Assembly: GCF_000284295.1 (NCBI RefSeq) | Contig: NC_017093.1 | Coordinates: 6,944,001 to 7,008,000 of the forward strand | DNA: 64,000 nt | Source of the DNA: Actinoplanes missouriensis 431 | GTDB taxonomy: Bacteria; Actinomycetota; Actinomycetes; Mycobacteriales; Micromonosporaceae | Direction of reading: 5' to 3' | Shown here: positions 60,666 through 64,000 of the stretch, piece by piece | How the letters are laid out: every line of letters begins with the position of its first letter | How positions within the stretch are numbered: position 1 is the stretch's first letter | Translations under genes and position numbers: made by a program | Notes under the pieces: generated by a model | Databases searched by the model: none | Seen by the model: the letters and a program-made list of their open reading frames with translations, nothing else | What the model was told of the DNA's origin: nothing

Positions 60666-61853
60666 TCAGGAGCCGAAGATCCGCTGGAAGAACCAGATGA
60701 GCCCCATCACAGCCACCCCGGCGCAGATCACATCGGTCACCCATCGCCCGGTTCGCGGCGCCCGCCGGCGCAGTATCGCCAGCACCGGGAAGACCAGCAG
60801 GATCAGCCCGATCTGCACGGTCTCGATGCCGACGTTGAAGACCAGCAGCGACCAGAGCAGCGTCCATGACCACGCCTCGTCGATGCCGAGCGCGCCGGCG
60901 AACCCCAGGCCGTGCACCAGACCGAAAAGGAACACCACGGCAAGCCTCGTCCACCCCGCGCGGTCGAGACCCAGAGGACCGGCTTGCGCTTCGGTCAATT
61001 GCCGAGGGGTACGGGCGAGATGCCATCCCGCCACGACGGCGATGGACAGCGCGATGACCGGTTCCACCACCCGGGCCGGCGCCTCGACCAGCCCGAGGGC
61101 CGCGAGCACGAACGTCACCGAGTGCGCCACCGTGAACGCGGTCGCCGCCAGCACGATCTCCCGCAGCCGCCGCGACCCGGCGATCAGCGCGAGCAGGAAG
61201 AGGATGTGGTCGATACCGAAGAGCAGGTGCTCGGCGCCGAGCACGAAGAACTCCCCGAACCGCTGCCGCCAGTTCTGCGCCGTGGAGAAGACCGGGTGGC
61301 CGGCGTCGAGCGCGGCGCTGCCGTCCCGGCCGTCGATCTCGTACGTGACGATGGTCTTGGTGTCCCGCACGTAGGTCTCCGCGTCCGGGAAGAGCCCGCT
61401 GCGGATCTCGTGCTCCCCGGTGTCCTCCCCGCAGGCCCAGTCGAGGTCCAGCGTCGCGTAGGGGACCCCCTCCCGCGTACCCATGCGAAAGGGCCCGGCG
61501 GCCGACGGCGCGCACGCCTTCCCGCCCGCCGTGACCGAGAAGCGCTCGGTGACGTAACCCACCGCGGCGGCGGTGTGCGCGTTGAGCGCGGCCCCCTGAG
61601 CAGCGGTGTCACCGGCCTCGAAGGCGGCGTTGCCCTCCTGGAAGAGCTGGTCGTCGTCGCGGTAGTCGGCGGCGGAGACGACGAGCAGGTCGTACTCGAG
61701 TTCCAGCGCGGTCCGGACGTGACCGCCGTCACCGGCACGGACGTCCGCGTAGACGGTCGAGGAGAACCCGTGGGCGAGCGCGGGGCTCGCGATCGAGAGG
61801 GCGGCGCCGCTCAGGAGCAGAACGGCGAGGGTACGGCGTAGTCGCAGTGGCAC
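60666..61853 (-). CDS. HupE/UreJ-type membrane protein
   Basis: 395 aa, GTG 61853. A signal peptide (1-27, ALA-HG end) is followed by a soluble extracytoplasmic domain (about 28-190, with three Cys) and a C-terminal HupE/UreJ_2 domain of six helices, marked by FGIDHILFLLALIAGS, AFTVAHSVTFVLAALG and GLVHGLGFAGAL; the repeated His residues are a feature of nickel/cobalt-type permeases of this group. Metal transport is a possible role, but no nickel enzyme gene is nearby. No clear ribosome site; the frame stays open upstream without support. Confidence 0.82.
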   Translation of the reverse strand: MPLRLRRTLAVLLLSGAALSIASPALAHGFSSTVYADVRAGDGGHVRTALELEYDLLVVSAADYRDDDQLFQEGNAAFEAGDTAAQGAALNAHTAAAVGYVTERFSVTAGGKACAPSAAGPFRMGTREGVPYATLDLDWACGEDTGEHEIRSGLFPDAETYVRDTKTIVTYEIDGRDGSAALDAGHPVFSTAQNWRQRFGEFFVLGAEHLLFGIDHILFLLALIAGSRRLREIVLAATAFTVAHSVTFVLAALGLVEAPARVVEPVIALSIAVVAGWHLARTPRQLTEAQAGPLGLDRAGWTRLAVVFLFGLVHGLGFAGALGIDEAWSWTLLWSLLVFNVGIETVQIGLILLVFPVLAILRRRAPRTGRWVTDVICAGVAVMGLIWFFQRIFGS

Positions 61854-61968
61854 GGCGGGACACGCTGCACCCGCCGGGTTAACAAGATCAAGATGTGGGG
61901 CGAACCGCTGGCGACAACATGATCGCGCCCTTGGCGGTCCGGCGTCCCGCCCGTGTAGGAAAGGACCC

Positions 61969-62622
61969 GTGTTCCGCCTGCTCGCTGTCTCCCTCACCGC
62001 CGCCGCCCTGCTCACCGGCTGTTCCGCTGCCGACGACTGGTCCGAGTCCCGGCCGGTTGCGGCCCCGATCGGCGCCCTCGGGGCGGGTTTCGCCGACCCC
62101 GCGTCGCCGCCCGCCCCCGAGGCGACCATCACACCGAGCCCCGGCTCCTGGGACGGCGTCCACCCGCCCGAGGACTACCGCGTCGTGCTGCTGACGCTCG
62201 GCGCCGACGCGCCGGCCCGGGCCGTGGCCGACGCGGTGCGCTCGTGGGCCGCCGAGGAGAAGGTGTCGCTGCGCACCGTCGAGGCCGACCCGGCACACCC
62301 GGTCGACGGCATCGTGGCGGCCGTCACGATGAAACCGGACCTGGTGATCAGCGCCGGGAACGACCTGGTCGACGCGTTGGCCCTGGTCACGCCGAGCCAC
62401 CTGGACCAGCAGTTCCTGATCGTCGGGGCGGAGGTCGCCGAGCCGACCGGCAACGTCACCGCGGCCGACTGGACCGGCGCCGGCTTCCGCGGCGAGGGCC
62501 TCGGATCCCCGTCCGCGTACGACCCGGCGTCGTTCACCTCCGCGCGGTGCGCCTCGGCGGTCCGCGCTGGAGTGGCCGCCGTGCTGCACCGGCTCACCGG
62601 GATCGTGCTCTGGATCAGTTGA
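61969..62622 (+). CDS. Predicted lipoprotein, substrate-binding-like
   Basis: 217 aa, GTG 61969 with AGGAAAGGA upstream. A signal with lipobox LTGC (about 15-18) places it outside the membrane. After a Pro/Ala-rich stretch, an alpha/beta domain (about 65-175) with YRVVLLTLGADAPARAVADAVRSWAAEE and MKPDLVISAGNDLVDALA resembles half of a BMP-type substrate-binding fold, but is too short for a complete one. No transporter gene is nearby. Function unknown; divergent from the HupE-like gene. Confidence 0.72.
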   Translation: MFRLLAVSLTAAALLTGCSAADDWSESRPVAAPIGALGAGFADPASPPAPEATITPSPGSWDGVHPPEDYRVVLLTLGADAPARAVADAVRSWAAEEKVSLRTVEADPAHPVDGIVAAVTMKPDLVISAGNDLVDALALVTPSHLDQQFLIVGAEVAEPTGNVTAADWTGAGFRGEGLGSPSAYDPASFTSARCASAVRAGVAAVLHRLTGIVLWIS

Positions 62623-62686
62623 CCTTCGAGTTGGCGACCGGCGGGTGCTCCGCTTAGCCTCGGATCAGCGGAACAGGAGCACCCAC

Positions 62687-63172
62687 ATGACCATGCGATC
62701 GGCACTCGAGCCGTTACGGCTGCGACGGGTCTTCGGGTCCTTCCCGACCGGTGTGACAGTCGTCGCCGCGATGGTCGACGGGTCACCCGCCGGTCTCGCG
62801 GCGAACTCGTTCGTCTCGGTGTCGCTCGACCCGCCGATGGTGTCGGTCTGCGTGGCGCACACCTCCACCACCTGGCCGGTGCTGCGGCGCGCCCCGCGGC
62901 TGGGCGTCAGCGTGCTCGGCGCCCACCAGGAGAACGCCGGACGTCAGCTCAGCGCCCGTGACACCGACCGGTTCGCCGAGCTGGACTGGCACGCCAGTCC
63001 CGACGGCGCCATCCTGCTCGACGGCTCCAGCGCCTGGCTGGACTGCAGCGTCGAGCGGGAGATCCCGGCCGGCGACCACGACATCGTGCTGCTGCGCGTG
63101 CACGACCTGGACGCCGACGCCGACGTCCCCCCGCTGGTGTTCCACGGAAGCCGGTACCGCCGACTAGATTGA
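62687..63172 (+). CDS. Flavin reductase family protein
   Basis: 161 aa, ATG 62687 with AGGAG upstream. The FMN-binding split-barrel is clear: FGSFPTGVTVVAA, GLAANSFVSVSLDPPMVSVCV, LRRAPRLGVSVLGAHQENAGRQLS, and GDHDIVLLRVHDLD near the end. Such proteins reduce FMN/FAD with NAD(P)H for monooxygenase partners; none is adjacent. Its stop overlaps the TTG codon that would be an alternative start of the following gene. Confidence 0.93.
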   Translation: MTMRSALEPLRLRRVFGSFPTGVTVVAAMVDGSPAGLAANSFVSVSLDPPMVSVCVAHTSTTWPVLRRAPRLGVSVLGAHQENAGRQLSARDTDRFAELDWHASPDGAILLDGSSAWLDCSVEREIPAGDHDIVLLRVHDLDADADVPPLVFHGSRYRRLD

Positions 63173-63177
63173 TCGCC

Positions 63178-63570
63178 GTGAGATTCTCTCCGCGATCCAC
63201 CGCGGGCTGGACGATCGCGGTGTTCGGCGCCCTCGCCGCCGTGCTGGGCGCGGTGGGCCTGATCGCCCCGGAACTGGTCCTGGCCGGGACCGGGTTCCCC
63301 GCCGATCCGCCGGACTCCACCCGCGTCTTCGCCACGGCCTCGTCGATGGCGTCGCTCAACATGGGCGTCTACTACCTGGTCGCCGCGGCCACCGAGTGGC
63401 GGCCGTTCTTCCGGTTCACCGTCCCGTTCCGGCTGCTCACCCTCACCGTCTTCAGCACGCTGGTGGTGACCGGGGTGGCACCCGGCGCGTTCCTGGGCGT
63501 GGCCCTGTGGGAGGGCGCCGGCGCGGCGGCCACCGCCGTGGCCCTCGCCCACGACCGCCGCCGCCCCTGA
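63178..63570 (+). CDS. Small membrane protein, unknown
   Basis: 130 aa from GTG 63178; TAGATT ends 7 nt upstream, so it may be leaderless (a TTG at 63169 is the alternative start). Four hydrophobic segments (about 8-34, 48-64, 74-98, 100-122) give a polytopic membrane protein. I do not recognise a family; the text is similar in style to small DUF-type membrane proteins of actinomycetes. Tail is basic (DRRRP). Confidence 0.7.
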   Translation: MRFSPRSTAGWTIAVFGALAAVLGAVGLIAPELVLAGTGFPADPPDSTRVFATASSMASLNMGVYYLVAAATEWRPFFRFTVPFRLLTLTVFSTLVVTGVAPGAFLGVALWEGAGAAATAVALAHDRRRP

Positions 63571-64000
63571 CCCACGACCGCACCCGGCCCGCACCCGGCC
63601 CGCACCCGGCGCGCACCCGCACCGGCCCGCACTCGGCCCGCACCCGCACCCGGCCCCGCACCCGGCCCGGGCCTCGGCCGCACAGACAGCGCGGGAGGCC
63701 CTCCCACGAACAGCCGAACAAAGCCCCGATAAGTCGGAAATGCGGCGTGGCGGTCGGCGGACGCGGAAGCCGATCGCGTGCGCTGGCCGCCGCGCTGGTG
63801 CGGTCGGCGGACGCGAGCCGTCACCACGTGCGCTGACCGCCCTCCGCTGGGCGCACCGGCGCTGCGTGTGACCTCGTCCCTGCGGCACCGGCGCTGCGTG
63901 TGACCTCATCCACGCCGCCACCGCTGGCGCCCGGGACGTCTCGGGCCGGGCCCCGCGACCGCGGCGCGGCCGGTCGATGCGACGGTCCACGACGGTCCGC
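63571..64000. repeat. GC-rich repeats to the window end, no gene supported
   Basis: 63577-63675 is a degenerate 12-bp CCCGCACCCGGC-type tandem repeat. GCGGTCGGCGGACGCG occurs twice at about 63735-63800, and a 27-bp segment starting GCACCGGCGCTGCGTGTGAC occurs at about 63853 and 63885. Frames through this stretch are compositional artefacts. Confidence 0.75.

Noticed and set aside
63571..64000. Minus-strand gene at the right edge
   Set aside because: The open frames are Arg/Gly-rich products of GC repeats, without start signals or recognisable domains.

Overview
The window reads as chromosomal DNA of a high-GC actinomycete, most likely a member of the Micromonosporaceae such as Actinoplanes (inference). 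The reasons are very GC-rich codon use, many GTG starts, many apparently leaderless starts, an F420-type oxidoreductase, SigE-type ECF and IdeR/DtxR-type signals, and secreted CBM25 amylase and subtilase genes. I see no rRNA, tRNA, IS element, prophage or CRISPR array.

Layout. 1-9.2 kb: the end of an NAD-binding epimerase-like gene, then a tight four-gene operon (SWIM/DUF5691 protein, MoxR-type AAA+ ATPase, DUF5682 protein, CoxE-like VWA protein) resembling the E. coli yehLMPQ set, then a methyltransferase. 9.5-15.1 kb: a secreted subtilisin-like protease flanked by two paralogous membrane-anchored proteins, and a large secreted repeat protein. 15.3-19.2 kb: a translationally coupled operon of an NrtR-type NUDIX protein, a J-domain/pseudokinase fusion, a VWA protein and a divergent adenylosuccinate-synthetase-like enzyme. 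This is the best candidate for an uncharacterised system. 19.3-23.2 kb: a DUF1540 cysteine protein behind two IdeR-like iron boxes, an ECF sigma factor with a coupled membrane-anchored propeller-like protein, an AAA ATPase and an F420-type oxidoreductase.

23.3-26.6 kb: a second subtilase, then a molybdopterin oxidoreductase / flavin reductase / zinc-ribbon operon. 26.7-35.0 kb: a galactoside utilisation regulon (GH36, binding protein, two permeases, GH42) opposite a LacI regulator, with two near-perfect palindromic operators; no ATPase gene is present, so a shared ATPase such as MsiK is inferred. 35.1-42.3 kb: a small hypothetical gene, a secreted SGNH hydrolase, a PLDc_N membrane protein, a Ser/Thr kinase, a hybrid histidine kinase and a PRPP synthetase. 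42.3-49.8 kb: a four-gene FtsX/MacB-like ABC system.

49.8-53.8 kb: CorA-like and PnuC-like transporters sharing an extremely short divergent promoter, then an MFS exporter with its TetR regulator and a ladder of operator half-sites. 54-57.5 kb: a secreted CBM25-GH13 amylase, a hairpin plus 15-bp tandem repeats, and a GNAT acetyltransferase. 57.5-63.6 kb: a DUF916 membrane protein paired with a purple-acid-phosphatase-like protein bearing a WxL-like C terminus, a HupE/UreJ-like membrane protein, a lipoprotein, a flavin reductase and a small membrane protein. The last 430 bases hold GC-rich repeats and no gene I can support.

Two patterns cross the window. Most convergent gene junctions longer than 100 bp carry tandem or duplicated repeats or hairpins. 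About a dozen start codons sit 5-7 nt after a TANNNT -10 hexamer, as expected for leaderless mRNAs.
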